Source of the DNA: Planctomycetaceae bacterium
GTDB taxonomy: Bacteria > Planctomycetota > Planctomycetia > Planctomycetales > Planctomycetaceae
Direction of reading: 5' to 3'
Assembly: GCA_021732995.1 (NCBI GenBank)
Contig: JAKFWA010000135.1
Span: 1 to 64,000, forward strand
DNA: 64,000 nt
The translations under genes were made by a program, and so were the position numbers. Below the pieces are notes generated by a model, which was not told the origin of the DNA, ran no database searches, and was given only the letters and a program-made list of their open reading frames with translations. Of the stretch, positions 9,601-17,200 are shown piece after piece; the first letter of the stretch is position 1, and the number at the start of each line of letters is the position of its first letter.

Positions 9601-10183
9601 GAGCTAGAGTTTCTGGAAAGATGGTAGTTGCCCAAACATTTGTCTGAATCGCTGCCAGGGTCTTATCTGTGAAATTGTCTCCTTCGACTGCAATCACAAA
9701 TGGTTGACCACGCAGAATCCGCGAAGGCGTCGTTTCGAAGCTAGTGACCTTCAGTTTTGGAAACGGCAGAGCCCAGGCAAACGAGTCCGAGAAGACCACC
9801 GAGTCGGCGTCTTCGTTGCGTACCGCAATGGAATTGCTGCCCCAGATGAGACCGTTCGGGAACCCAGAACGTGGTTTCGCCGAGAGTATGTTGCGGCCAA
9901 GCTGAACCGTGTCCCATTCCGTTCCATTGACGAAGACCAGCGATTTCAGGCCCGCGTTTGAATCGTCTACAAAGTTCAGTCCAAAGACGGTCAACTCAAC
10001 GTCTGGCACAGTGCCGTCCAACTTCGGTGAAACTGACTCAGGCTTCACAATGGAAAGCACCACAGGCGCCGTAACCGTCAGTAAGCACCGCGTTTCCAGC
10101 CGTTGGACAAAGGCTGCTGTGGGATTCGATCGACGCACTAACCTTTGAGAGCGAAAGAAGTCACTGAGCCAGGTGATCAACAT
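3698..10183 (-). CDS. Giant surface protein: IPT/TIG repeats, Calx-beta repeats, RTX repeats
   Basis: This is a predicted exported structural or adhesive protein of 2161 residues. The N-terminus is basic and carries LETRCLL around residue 30, a planctomycete LE-x-R-x-LL type motif near the export region. Residues about 45-1100 are tandem IPT/TIG immunoglobulin-like units, with many copies of the pattern V-x-G-x-(N/G)-F. Residues about 1105-1460 are three Calx-beta domains, each ending in an (I/L)NDD-type motif. Residues about 1470-2130 are RTX nonapeptide blocks (GGxGxDxLxG), expected to bind calcium. These alternate with D-x-N-F type modules. The final residues, ADVFALLPSWIDSL, nearly match the ends of the other two giants in this window. 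No RTX-secretion (ABC, HlyD) genes are nearby. The ATG at 10183 has only a weak upstream GAG as ribosome-binding site. Function beyond surface adhesion is unknown. Confidence 0.85.
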   Translation of the reverse strand: MLITWLSDFFRSQRLVRRSNPTAAFVQRLETRCLLTVTAPVVLSIVKPESVSPKLDGTVPDVELTVFGLNFVDDSNAGLKSLVFVNGTEWDTVQLGRNILSAKPRSGFPNGLIWGSNSIAVRNEDADSVVFSDSFAWALPFPKLKVTSFETTPSRILRGQPFVIAVEGDNFTDKTLAAIQTNVWATTIFPETLALTRTRILIQGTTNLTAGLHEVSLFDDFNREGVSFEIEIHNPTPAITSVTPTSLVLKSDQVAHLTINGSNFSKRDNFGRGSFVVITPDEMESEFLRIYPQQVTDTKIELFIENYRIERWTGFTVTVINQDTGQEPNEGEPSNDVHVTLPRPEPFITTLSDLFALTGGADKPIQVEGRNFSNPIVRVGSTTLVPENQSAQVLNVTIPAALQATVGIKTVTVENQDPDGNIVSNAKPFGVVDSSNAIKLSENSKVLNGLGTSLVVDLVNSRPTPTFQPGAVVKWNGVIVGSVGGTEAKSFIAATIPANLMANPEVASITIENANGAVFGPVAYFLKSPRPTRTGVQNIGTVTVGPDAVLTLRGTNFFPGSRVILNGGGPELPTTFTDSQTLVVTIPANRIPLVPATDNRIFSLTVENPAPREGGTPDVWDFRAVFPTPTLTGGSAPVITAGAPLQTIMVSGTGFLDGLTKAYWDDSNVPLTTRFLSDSQLEVDLPASLLAVGGSHLIRVATNKGNGIGLASNQLGLDVLHPKPTLSAIESSWAPTRSSQPLLNDPTNASVTLRGTGFTAASSLRLEGPSGVQLIPLTSFPGFSDRHVTISLPLEQTAGNVGLSIVNPEPGGGTSNPMTFVLARPQPRVTSVVEKTFGGGISAGAPNTQITVTGHDFVDGANVIWDGVRLATTFVSASRLDANVPAELLRTASTAQVTISGGGAPASAGSRGVQLNSFFASISGISPDSAPPGSGSQLVTITGNYFLNGAVAQWNGQPRATTYVSGQQVTMTLTAADVAQAGSGTIRVVNPDGSTFGTRNFSVRNPLPVIVSTTPAIIRAGSVVAPNFLSLTITGTGFGTDPFGMAVDLNTPDNPNNFRNQVAVVDSPTQLRVSIPADQIATARTAQIQIRPTGGGVSNRFDLVIDNGGFSIVPTSANKNEGTSGSTQFSFTVTRGGVTTSAGSVNYAVTGSGASPATADDFTGNAFPTGTVNFAPNQSSQVVTINVAGDTTIEPTETFTVTLSKASGGTLGSTTATGTIINDDASFSIATAVSNKAEGSAATSPFTFTVTRTGATSGVGSVKFAVAGSGSNPANVADFGTAFPTGTVNFAAGATTATVSVNVIGDTTQEADEGFTVTLNTPVGGVIGATASASGSILNDDSMLTIAAVDANNSERNTGTTPFSFRVIRGGVFTTPATVMFAVTASGNGANAADFVGSTLPNGTLNFAAGEISKTITFEASSDTIAENDEGFIVTLSNPSAGVVLGTSTATGSILNDDPIAVDVRVDNLGKLTVTDLIGLSNSIVVTRDSGRNVLIVTSTRSELFRDGVGTPQTVLEFPATGVTGIVAKLGNGDDLFNLSTISLPSLLEGGIGNDSLTGGLGNDTLTGGDGLDVLVGGAGTGDVLSESTTTNLMLSATQLSIGLGGAAVVESLSGFERAILFGGGAANVLDASVAGIPVTLFGGGGNDVLLGGSRTDNIDGQAGNDTLTGGGGNDTLNGGAGVDGFRDVAYTDVVAGQIRTITLSSTSLLVKQGTTTLSTDSLLGFEFADLTGGIMRDIINASGFTNSSITTLSGGGGNDVITGTPGADMIFTVTGADSINGGAGGDTIFAGTGNDTINGGAGADNLNGQNGNDLIAGDADNDVLIGGAGIDTLTGGLGNDFLSGQTDAGLLSGGDGNDTLQGATAGDTLNGEAGDDRLYGLQGDDVINAGDGADSLLGASGNDSLSGGAGADTLQGDVGNDTLDGGADSDRINEVLDTNFTVVGINLSSNGLGVDSVLAIERIQLNGGAGNNLFDGRQATVPVFLSGGAGNDTLLGGSKADGVSGGDGDDVLFGGAGTDVLDGGAGTDYVYEQADTNFTINGVTITSSITGSDTPTTVERIVLIGGIGANKLDATLASAPVVLIGGRGNDTLLGGSAADTLSGGSRNDATVSGGDGTDSLDGGVGSDVLENDPVDARVIGAGDITVADVFALLPSWIDSL
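3760..5560 (-). repeat. RTX (hemolysin-type) calcium-binding repeat region
   Basis: Encoded GGxGxDxLxG nonapeptides occur in blocks of two to six. They are separated by four spacers of the D-x-N-F / GG..N..DAS type that are shared with the other two giant proteins. On the plus strand the DNA reads as repeated cc-(a/g)-cc-g patterns, which generate many spurious open frames. Confidence 0.85.
5800..6870 (-). repeat. Three tandem Calx-beta domains
   Basis: Three units of about 115 residues each follow the order N-E-G...F-x-V-T-R-G...V-x-(Y/F)-A-V-x-G...A-D-F...G-T-(V/L)-N-F-A...(D/E)-E-x-F-x-V-T-L...NDD. This matches Calx-beta domains of exported bacterial proteins, which usually bind calcium at the acidic loop. 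Confidence 0.8.
6880..10060 (-). repeat. Tandem IPT/TIG immunoglobulin-like repeats
   Basis: About eleven units of 85-100 residues recur with signatures such as ITGSGF, VTGHDF, ITGNYF and LRGTNF, followed by W-(N/D)-G or V-x-(V/W)-N-G and then V-x-(I/L)-P-A. These are IPT/TIG folds, typical of exported bacterial stalk-like proteins. Confidence 0.75.
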
Positions 10184-10514
10184 GGGTTACTCAAACGGTA
10201 AGTGGCAAGCGTTGAGACGGAGGTGTCTCGCGTGGTTGTGCAGCGATAATCCTCGCACGAGAGGATACTTAGTCAGTCATACAATTTGCGCCGTAAATTC
10301 AAGGCCATTTGACTTATTGGATTCAGTTTCCCTGATGTCAGGCACCTCGAACCTCCAGGCACTTCGCCTCATCGCCCAGAACCTGCGAGCACAGAACTGT
10401 TCATGGAGTTTGGTATTGGTTCGAGCGTCAGGTCTTCCGTGGTCTGCCATGTTGGAATTGAACTGGAATAATGAGAGTCTTCGAGCCGAAAGAATCCGGT
10501 GAGGAGACGAACCG
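10184..10514. other. Upstream region of the IPT/Calx/RTX gene and IS3 left flank
   Basis: No gene is supported here. A short perfect inverted repeat (ATCCTC / GAGGAT, 10248-10265) lies about 65-82 bp before the minus-strand start and could fold in the 5' leader. The right part runs into a decayed IS3-family element whose first ORF starts at 10515. Confidence 0.35.
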
Positions 10515-10802
10515 ATGGCGAAGCGAGGTGGTAAGCATCACACCCCGGAGCAGATCGTTCAGAATCTGCGGGATGGGGATGCGTTGTTGAATGCCGGTAA
10601 GTCAGTCGCGGAAGTCGTGCAGCACCTTGGCGTGAGCGAGCAGACTTACTACCGGTAGAAGAACCAGTATGGTGGAATGAAGTCCGAAGAGGCGAAGCGG
10701 CTCAAGGAACTGGAGATCGAGAACGCACGGCTCAAGAAGCTGCTGGCCAAGGCGGAACTGGACAAGGCGAAGTTAAAGGAGGTCGCCTCGGGAAACTGGT
10801 GA
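10515..10802 (+). pseudogene. IS3-family OrfA remnant with internal stop
   Basis: This encodes the small HTH protein (OrfA) of an IS3-family element. From the ATG at 10515 the 95-codon frame reads as a typical OrfA, with HTPEQIV, SEQTYYR and YGGMKSEEAKRLKELE followed by a leucine-zipper-like stretch ending KEVASGNW. Codon 48 is TAG (10656-10658) where the family has Trp (the other copy in this window reads YLRWKNQYGG), so a single base change disrupts it. The downstream OrfB frame starts in the -1 register, as expected for IS3 programmed frameshifting. The element is non-functional. Confidence 0.85.
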
Positions 10803-10910
10803 GCCCTTCGCGGAAGCGTGCGGCGGTCGAGCATCTCGCAGAAGCCTTTGAGGAGCCAGCGCCGAGCCTGCAGCGCGCTGGATCAGCCACGGAGCACCAG
10901 CATTAACGTC
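10799..10910 (+). pseudogene. IS3-family OrfB N-terminal remnant, frameshifted
   Basis: The frame opens at GTG 10799 in the -1 register relative to OrfA and reads VSPSRKRAAVEHLAEAF. It then shifts frame near 10854 and continues as SQRRACSALDQPRST, the usual start of IS3-family OrfB. Homology is lost around 10910. The integrase core that should follow is absent, so this is a deletion remnant. Confidence 0.75.
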
Positions 10911-10932
10911 GGAAACCGGCGAACTACGCGGG

Positions 10933-11082
10933 AGCATTTGTTTCGCGGACGAGTGGGGGCCGGACCAGCTTCGGGAACGCGGCATCTGGTTGCTGAAGTT
11001 CATGGAGAAGCGATGGAGCGTTCGCTTTGCCAATGATCAATCGCGTGACGGCTTGCTGTTCATCGGGGCTGAGGACGGCTAG
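10933..11082 (+). pseudogene. C-terminal fragment of an unidentified protein
   Basis: A start-less frame of 49 codons ends at TAG 11080-11082. It reads like the end of a real protein (FADEWGPDQLRERG, then LLKFMEKRWSVRF). The W-(G/T)-x-x-x-(I/L)-R-x-R pattern is reminiscent of the C-termini of DUF262/DUF1524 (GmrSD-like) proteins, but this is only an impression. It sits between two transposon remnants and was probably stranded by insertion and deletion events. Confidence 0.3.
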
Positions 11083-11121
11083 GAATCCGACGATGACTAG
11101 CCGGGATTTAGGTGCCGTACG

Positions 11122-11910
11122 TCAAGCCGCCTTCCGCTCGTAGTGCTTCAGCAGACCGCCCAGCCGCTGCTGGCATGTGATGTCGCCGATCGGCACAACG
11201 TCCGGTGGCGGCGCGGCCGCCTTCAGCCCCTTCGGCTTCTTCTTCGGCGGTTCCGAAGAGGCCCGAATGAGCGGGGCGTTCTCCTTGGCCTGATGCGGCC
11301 GCTCTTCGTGGTAGTGGGCGACCATCTCCGAAACCAAGTGGTTCATGTGCTTTTCGCCGAACACCACGAAGTAATCGAGGCACTCCTGCTGCAGCTTCTG
11401 GATGAATCGCTCCACGAACGCAACCGTGTTCGGTGAACAGTGGGCTGCCTTCTGGACCTTCACTTGCCCGGCCTTCAGCACGTCATCGAACGACGCCGTG
11501 AATTTCGTGTCGCGGTCGTGCATCACCAGCGCCGTGTCGAGGCCGGTCTCTTTCGTATGCTCCAGAAATGCTTCGGCCTGTTGCTTGACCCACGCCTCAT
11601 TGGGGTGATACGAGGCCGGCGCGATGAACACCCGCCGCGTCTCCACATGCAGAAAGATCAGCAGATACAGATCGCGCAGCCCTTTGAGCGTCATCACCTT
11701 CTTCGAGTAGAAGTCGCATTGCCACAGCGTCGCCGCATGAATCTTCAGGAACTCGTCGCGCAGGCGCGAATGAAAACTCTCGGCGTAGCCATTCTCCAAA
11801 GGGCTGCCAGGTTGAACGTATAAAGTTTCAACGCTCACCAACTGCAACCCGCGTTGCACTGCACCTGATACGAACTCAGGACCGTTGTCGCTGCGAATGC
11901 ACTGCGGCAC
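11122..11910 (-). pseudogene. Chimeric transposase ORF: IS3 OrfB tail fused to a second DDE transposase
   Basis: The 262-codon frame is a fusion. Residues 1-55 are the end of an IS3-family OrfB integrase core (RSDNGPEF, then [17 protein letters not shown]). Residues 52-262 are the C-terminal half of another integrase-core transposase, beginning [16 protein letters not shown]. That half contains its own apparent DDE residues: Asp in CDFYSKK, Asp in HDRDTKF and Glu in VERFIQK. The same second transposase appears at 18880-19563, where [12 protein letters not shown] is preceded by its native N-terminal half. The two parents share the DNA word AGGAACTCGTC at the join (11748-11758), so the fusion probably arose by recombination at this short identity. 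The apparent start is only the point after an upstream nonsense codon. It is unlikely to be active. Confidence 0.8.
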
Positions 11911-12363
11911 ACCTCGCTCTGCGAACAGCTATGCCAGCGTATCAATGACATCCTCACTCGTGATGTGTCTGTCGACTTTCAGTGCCAGGCATTCCCGAGT
12001 GTATTCATCCACAATGCTCAACCATTTCAACGGGCTGCCATTAACCGTTCGATCGAATACGAAGTCCCAACACCATGTTGTGATCCTTGTGCTCCGCGGG
12101 ACGGTGCTGGCAACCGTTCTCGCTGATTCCCAGGCCACGCCGTTTAGCCTTCTGTCCTCGTCTTCCAACTCCTTCAGACGCCTGGCCTCCGCAGACTTCA
12201 TCCCTCCGTACTGATTCTTCCATCGCAGGTACGTCGCTTCGCTGACTTCCAAGGCCTGCAACACAGCCGCTTCATCCTGCCCCGCGTTCAGCATCGCGTC
12301 CGCATCCCGCAGCTTTCGCACAATCTGCTCCGGCGTATGCCGCTTGCGTCGTTGAGTCGTCAT
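11911..12363 (-). pseudogene. IS3-family OrfA-OrfB remnant, internally deleted
   Basis: From the ATG at 12363, residues 1 to about 70 are IS3 OrfA (HTPEQIVRKLRDAD, YLRWKNQYGGMKSAEARR). The frame then runs directly into late OrfB sequence (WCWDFVFDRTVNGSPLKW, SIVDEYTRECLALKVDR), so most of OrfA's end and the start of OrfB are deleted. A further frame disturbance is visible because GISENGCQHRPAEHKDH is in a neighbouring frame at about 12100. A TAG at 11929-11931 replaces the expected Glu before [16 protein letters not shown], which continues into the chimeric ORF at 11122-11910. It is oriented opposite to the IS3 remnant at 10515. Confidence 0.8.
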
Positions 12364-12557
12364 CTCCTGGACTCCTCGCCCACTTCGAGCTGTTGAGACC
12401 TTCGTAACGCCCGGCTCAGGTTTTCAAAGGCAGACCACGTGCTCATGCCTCCAAAAAGTCACCTAGCCGTCCGGGCTGGTTGCCGGAAGCATCGAGGCGG
12501 TGGACAATCGGAGTTCATTATGGGATGGAAAGAAGGCGGACAAGCAGGAGTTTCCCA

Positions 12558-13271
12558 ATGCCGATCCAGCGAGAGGCCAGCGGATTCTTTGAGTGGCATG
12601 ATCGTCAGGATCGTGTGCCGCTGCTGGGGCTGGCATCAGGGCGGGTCGACCAGTGCGTCGAACGATTCGACGAAGGAGGATTTCAAGGCTTGTTTGGCAC
12701 GGGATCATTTGGGTTTGCGCAAAAGGATCTTGATTGTCTCGCGCGGTTCCCAACGGCAACTCACATCTGGTTCTGGGACGTGACGCTGCGTGACATTCTG
12801 GGCATCTATAGCCTCACGAGGCTCAGGTATTTCGGAATCAATCCGAAGCGGCCCGGAATCGACTTTGGCCGCTTTCCGGCCCTGCAAACAGTAATTAACT
12901 GGTGGATCAAGGATGACCGGGGATTGGCCAAGTCGCCGATCGCGAACTACCACTTGTGGCACTACAAACCGCGCTCGAAGACATTCAGCGGACTGGAGCT
13001 TCCACTTCACGCGAAGAGCATGGAGCTGTTCTGGGCAAATCCAGTCACGCTAGAGGGTCTGCCGGTGATCCCAGAGCTAGAGGTGTTAGGGTTCCACCGG
13101 TGCCGCAATCTCATTGACCTCTCGGCACTGCCGCGGATCGCACCAAACCTCCGCACGGTGTTCACGACAACGTGTTCTAAGATCGAGGCCGGGCCTGGCA
13201 TCTTGGATCATCCGACGCTGACGCGCGCTGCGATCAACGGGAAAGTCATTCTGCTACGCAATGGAAGTTAA
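12558..13271 (+). CDS. Leucine-rich-repeat-like protein, 237 residues
   Basis: A soluble protein of unknown role. The chosen start is the ATG at 12558 because AGGAG lies at 12546-12550 with ideal spacing; the frame is open further upstream but without a better signal. The middle and end show irregular leucine-rich repeats: LTRLRYFGI, FPALQTVINWW, LHAKSMELFWANPVTLEGLP, IPELEVLGFHRCRNLIDLS and LPRIAPNLRTVF. There is no signal peptide or membrane segment. It lies between IS debris and the ECF sigma gene, with 108 bp to the latter. A protein-binding role is plausible from the fold, but no partner can be named. Confidence 0.7.
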   Translation: MPIQREASGFFEWHDRQDRVPLLGLASGRVDQCVERFDEGGFQGLFGTGSFGFAQKDLDCLARFPTATHIWFWDVTLRDILGIYSLTRLRYFGINPKRPGIDFGRFPALQTVINWWIKDDRGLAKSPIANYHLWHYKPRSKTFSGLELPLHAKSMELFWANPVTLEGLPVIPELEVLGFHRCRNLIDLSALPRIAPNLRTVFTTTCSKIEAGPGILDHPTLTRAAINGKVILLRNGS

Positions 13272-13345
13272 GGTCGAGGCGGGGCAGCTTGACATTTCTC
13301 GAACGGCGGACAGTGTGGAGGTTCTGCGAGAGCGAACTCGATTCT

Positions 13346-13370
13346 GCCACACCGCGAGGTTTTTCCGTAT
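13346..13370 (+). promoter_or_regulatory. Two-block motif before sigma gene (candidate ECF promoter)
   Basis: GCCACA, a 9-base spacer, then TTTTCCGTAT, ending 9 bases before the ATG at 13380. The same two blocks with the same spacer and the same distance to the start codon occur before the kinase gene at 14259. The layout resembles a -35/-10 pair of an ECF promoter with CCGTAT as the -10-like part. If so, the transcript would be almost leaderless. Confidence 0.5.
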
Positions 13371-13379
13371 AAGGAAGTT

Positions 13380-14126
13380 ATGAAGGCCCGCGACCACCGC
13401 CCCAATTCCAGCCCGATGAACGACTCGTTGTTCCACACGACGAGATGGTCCGTCGTGTTGGCCGCCCGCAGCGCAGGCTCTGAACAAGTCGCTCGTTCGC
13501 TGGAGTCGCTGTGCCAGCAGTATTGGCCGCCGCTCTACGCATTCGTCCGACATCGGGGGCATCGCGAACACGATGCTCAGGATTTAACCCAAGCGTTCTT
13601 CGCCCAGTTAATCGAGAAGGATTGGTTGAGCGCTGTGGATCCGGCCCGGGGGAAGTTTCGCGCGTTTTTGCTGATGGCACTCAAGCGGTTCCTTTCGAAA
13701 GACTACGAGCATACGAATGCACAGAAACGTGGCGGGGGACTGCGGATGATTCCCCTCGACGAGAACTTCGCCGGTCTTCTGGCCGATCAGAAGGCAGCAT
13801 CGCCGGAGGCTCTGTTCGACCGGCAATGGGCTCTGACGGTGCTGCAGATTTCGATGACGCGCTTGCAGAACGAATATGTCGATGCGAATCGGTGTGCGGA
13901 CTTCGAGCATCTCAAGGACTGCCTAACGGCGGAACGAGGCACGATCGACTATGTGACGCTGGCTTCACAACTGGAGGTTAGCCCCGTCTCCGCGCGCAGT
14001 AGCGTCCATAGGATGCGGGCCAGGTTTCGAGAGCTGTTCCGCGAGGAAGTTGCAGGGACTGTCGCCAATCCGCGGGATGTGGACGACGAAATGCGGGCCT
14101 TGTTTGCCGCTCTGAGTGCGGATTAG
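13380..14126 (+). CDS. ECF-type RNA polymerase sigma factor (kinase-associated planctomycete type)
   Basis: An alternative sigma factor of 248 residues that would direct RNA polymerase to specific promoters. The N-terminus HTTRWSVVLAAR is typical of the planctomycete ECF group found beside protein kinases. Region 2 covers about residues 40-110 (YWPPLYAFVRHRGHREHDAQ, then DLTQAFFAQL and FRAFLLMALKRFL), followed by a KRGGG linker. Region 4 lies near residues 190-225 (LASQLEVSPVSARSSVHRMR). There is no anti-sigma gene. The kinase starting 132 bp downstream presumably provides signalling control, as in other such pairs. The ATG at 13380 has AAGGAAG just upstream. It shares a 34-bp upstream motif arrangement with the kinase gene, which suggests autoregulation. 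Confidence 0.9.
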   Translation: MKARDHRPNSSPMNDSLFHTTRWSVVLAARSAGSEQVARSLESLCQQYWPPLYAFVRHRGHREHDAQDLTQAFFAQLIEKDWLSAVDPARGKFRAFLLMALKRFLSKDYEHTNAQKRGGGLRMIPLDENFAGLLADQKAASPEALFDRQWALTVLQISMTRLQNEYVDANRCADFEHLKDCLTAERGTIDYVTLASQLEVSPVSARSSVHRMRARFRELFREEVAGTVANPRDVDDEMRALFAALSAD

Positions 14127-14224
14127 ACGGAGCTCTCGTCTCTCGGAGTGGCTTGCTTCTGCGGCGAATCATTCAGGTTTGGGGCAGCGATGCTCGGAAT
14201 CTGCTCTCGTTGATCAAGTTCCTC

Positions 14225-14249
14225 GCCACAGAGGACGACTTTTCCGTAT
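14225..14249 (+). promoter_or_regulatory. Two-block motif before kinase gene (candidate ECF promoter)
   Basis: GCCACA at 14225-14230, nine unrelated bases, TTTTCCGTAT at 14240-14249, then nine bases to the ATG at 14259. This is an exact positional copy of the motif at 13346-13370 before the sigma gene, although the spacer bases differ. Conserved blocks with a diverged spacer argue for a binding site rather than a recent duplication. Confidence 0.5.
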
Positions 14250-14258
14250 GAGAACTGT

Positions 14259-17200
14259 ATGGACAATCGACCAACCACCATGTGCCCTCGGTGCGGGGCT
14301 TCAAGGATAAGCGGCCAGGTATTTGGTCTATGCCCCCGTTGTCTCGGGGCGCTCAACTTCACCAGTGACACATCGGCATCGGAAGGTGCTGCGGTCGGGT
14401 GGATGGAGTTTTCGCGGGAGGATTTGGAAGCGAGTTTCCCTCAACTGGAGATCCTGGAGCTGCTGGGCCGCGGCGGGATGGGGATCGTCTACAAGGCTCG
14501 CCAAAAAGAACTGGGGCGACTCGTTGCGCTCAAACTGCTACCTCCCGATCGCGTCCTGGACCCGCAGTTCGCAGACCGGTTTCGCCGCGAGGCACAGGCG
14601 CTCGCGTCCTTGGCGCATTCCAACATCGTCGCGATTTATGACTTCGGTCAGGCGAACGGACTGTTCTATCTACTCATGGAGTTCGTCGACGGAGTCAACC
14701 TGAGGCAGGCAATGAACGCCGGCCGATTCACTCCAGACCAGGCCCTCGCCATCGTTCCGCCGGTCTGCGAAGCACTGCAGTTTGCGCACGAGCACGGCGT
14801 CGTCCACCGGGACATCAAGCCCGAGAACCTACTGCTCGACAAGCGCGGGCAGGTCAAAATCGTGGACTTCGGGATCGCCAAGATGCTGGGGCAGGACGCA
14901 AATGTTGACGTAACCGAATCTCAGCCCGCCGGAACGCCGCAGTACATGGCGCCTGAGCAAAGGCGGCCTGGTCTGACCGATCACCGGGCCGATATCTACA
15001 GCCTGGGCGTCGTGCTGTACGAAATGCTGACCGGCGAATTGCCGACTGGCCCGCTGCAGCCGCCATCGCGTCGAATTCAGGTCGACGTGCACATCGACGA
15101 AATCGTACTTCGCGCGCTGGAAGCATCGCCTGAAATGCGCTTCGGGACTGCGGCGGAGTTCCGCAGTAGCATTGAGGCAGTGACGCGACGAAGGGCGGCG
15201 CCTTCGGCACAAGAGAGGATGTCTGGCTCCTTCTCGGCACTCGCGCTGTGGGGTGCGGCATGGTCGGCCCTGTGCCTGATCAGCCTCCCGTTTCTGGACA
15301 TGGCATGGATCGGCGGGTTAGGGAGCACAGTGCTGGGCTGGCTGGCGGTCTCGGAGATTCGGCGCTCTGAGGGCCAAGTGCGTGGACTAGGACTGGCCGT
15401 GTTTGATGGGGTCCTATTTCCGCTGCTGATCGTGAATTCCGTTATGGTCGCCGCCTGTGCGAAGTTCACCTTCCCACTTGAAAATCAACGATCGCTGGCA
15501 ATTGCCAGCTCCGACTGGCCGCTAATTGTCATCGGGCTTGGCCTGCTGACATTCCTGCTCGTCGTCCTGGTCGATTTCATCTTGGTGCGCGCTGTATGGA
15601 AATATCTCAACAGGTCCTGCAAGAACGTGGAAATGCCGGCGCGGCCCCGAAGTTGGCGCTCGGTCATGGGTGCCCTGCTTGTACTCGGCGGCGGTGCCGT
15701 CGTGCTCGGGGCGCCCGTCGTTAACGAATTCGTCGATGACTCAAGACTGACGACAACGGCTCGCAATCATCACCATGCACACAAGCGTGCAACACAGCGT
15801 TGGTCCGATCTTAAGGCTTCCGCGACCGAAGCCCTCATCGCTCTTGAAGCCGCTAAGACAACCGCGAGTGTGACCGAAATTGATCGTCTCACAAATGCGT
15901 CTCAGTTACTTCGTGACGAAGTTGCACAAGCGGAGTCTGCCGTCAATCAAGTTGCCTTGCAGAAGGAATCCAGTGAAAGAGAACGGCAGGCTCTATTCTA
16001 CCTGGTCGGCAGCGGTCTGATCGTGACAGGGTTGCTGGTATCTCTGTGGGACGCACGCCGTAACGACCGCTCGATCGCGGATCGAGACATAGGTTTACCC
16101 AAGACCGGCACCGCGACGTTGGTGACACCGAATGAACTCGCGAGCATTTGGAATCAGTGTTTCTGTTACCGCACTCGTGGATCGCTGACTCTGGACGAAA
16201 AGGGCCTGACGCATTCCTATCCCGGCGGCACAAAGACTATCCCGTTGCATGCCATTTGCGACGTCAGCATTGGGCAGCTTCCGCGGTTGATGAATCTTGC
16301 GGGCCTGCGTGTTCTGAGCATCGGATATGAAGACGATGGGCAGACTCGGCAAGTGCTCATATCACCAATCGAGGGGTGGCTTGAATACTCCCAAGAGGCT
16401 GTCTCGGTCTGGTACGAGGCCATCCGAAAGGCCGTTGTCGCCGCGACCGGGCGAAAGCCGACCACCACCCCCCAAGAGCAACTGGGAATTCCGCATAGCT
16501 CTCGATTGATCTCAACGACGGTTTTAGTCGCAGCCTCTCTGCTTGTTCTCGTTCTGTATTTCAAACTGTCTCAAGAATCGCTTCGGACTGCGACGCCGGC
16601 ACCTTCGATGAAGGTGACCAACAGAGGGTTTCCGGTCAGCAGCCATCTCAGTCGGAATCATCACTCCGTGCTGGTTGTGCAGGACGACTCCGCTTCGACT
16701 GTTGACTATGTCCTGTATTTCCCCGGAGACATTTCCACGTCATCCTCCGGCAGCAGAAATCTCGCTGACAAGACGTGGATTGATGAAGGAGTTGTCAAAC
16801 TCAGAAGCGGACGCAAATTTGCGTACTCACGAAAAGCAATTTCTCCGGACGAACTTCAGATCAACGGCGAGAATTTTGATTTGCGTCAGGGGCGTGTTCT
16901 GGTGCTTCACCTGGACGGCCATAGCGAACAGGTCCGTTCCTTCCCAAGCTTGAGTTTCGCTCGCGATCCGGAAGCAGTTGGTCGATTTGTTGCTGAAGAG
17001 GAAGGTCGTAAGAACGGCGTAATCGGCTGTAGCATTCCTCAAGTAAAGGTGCCCGATGGCACGCATGAATTATCACTCCATTTCCAACGTCAGTGGCAGA
17101 AAGCGCCGCGTCTTGGGATTGAGAGCAGTCTGCGCATAGTCGCCTCAGTATCTCCCGATCCGACGAAGCGGATGCCCAAGAATGGGCTGTGGACCACTCA

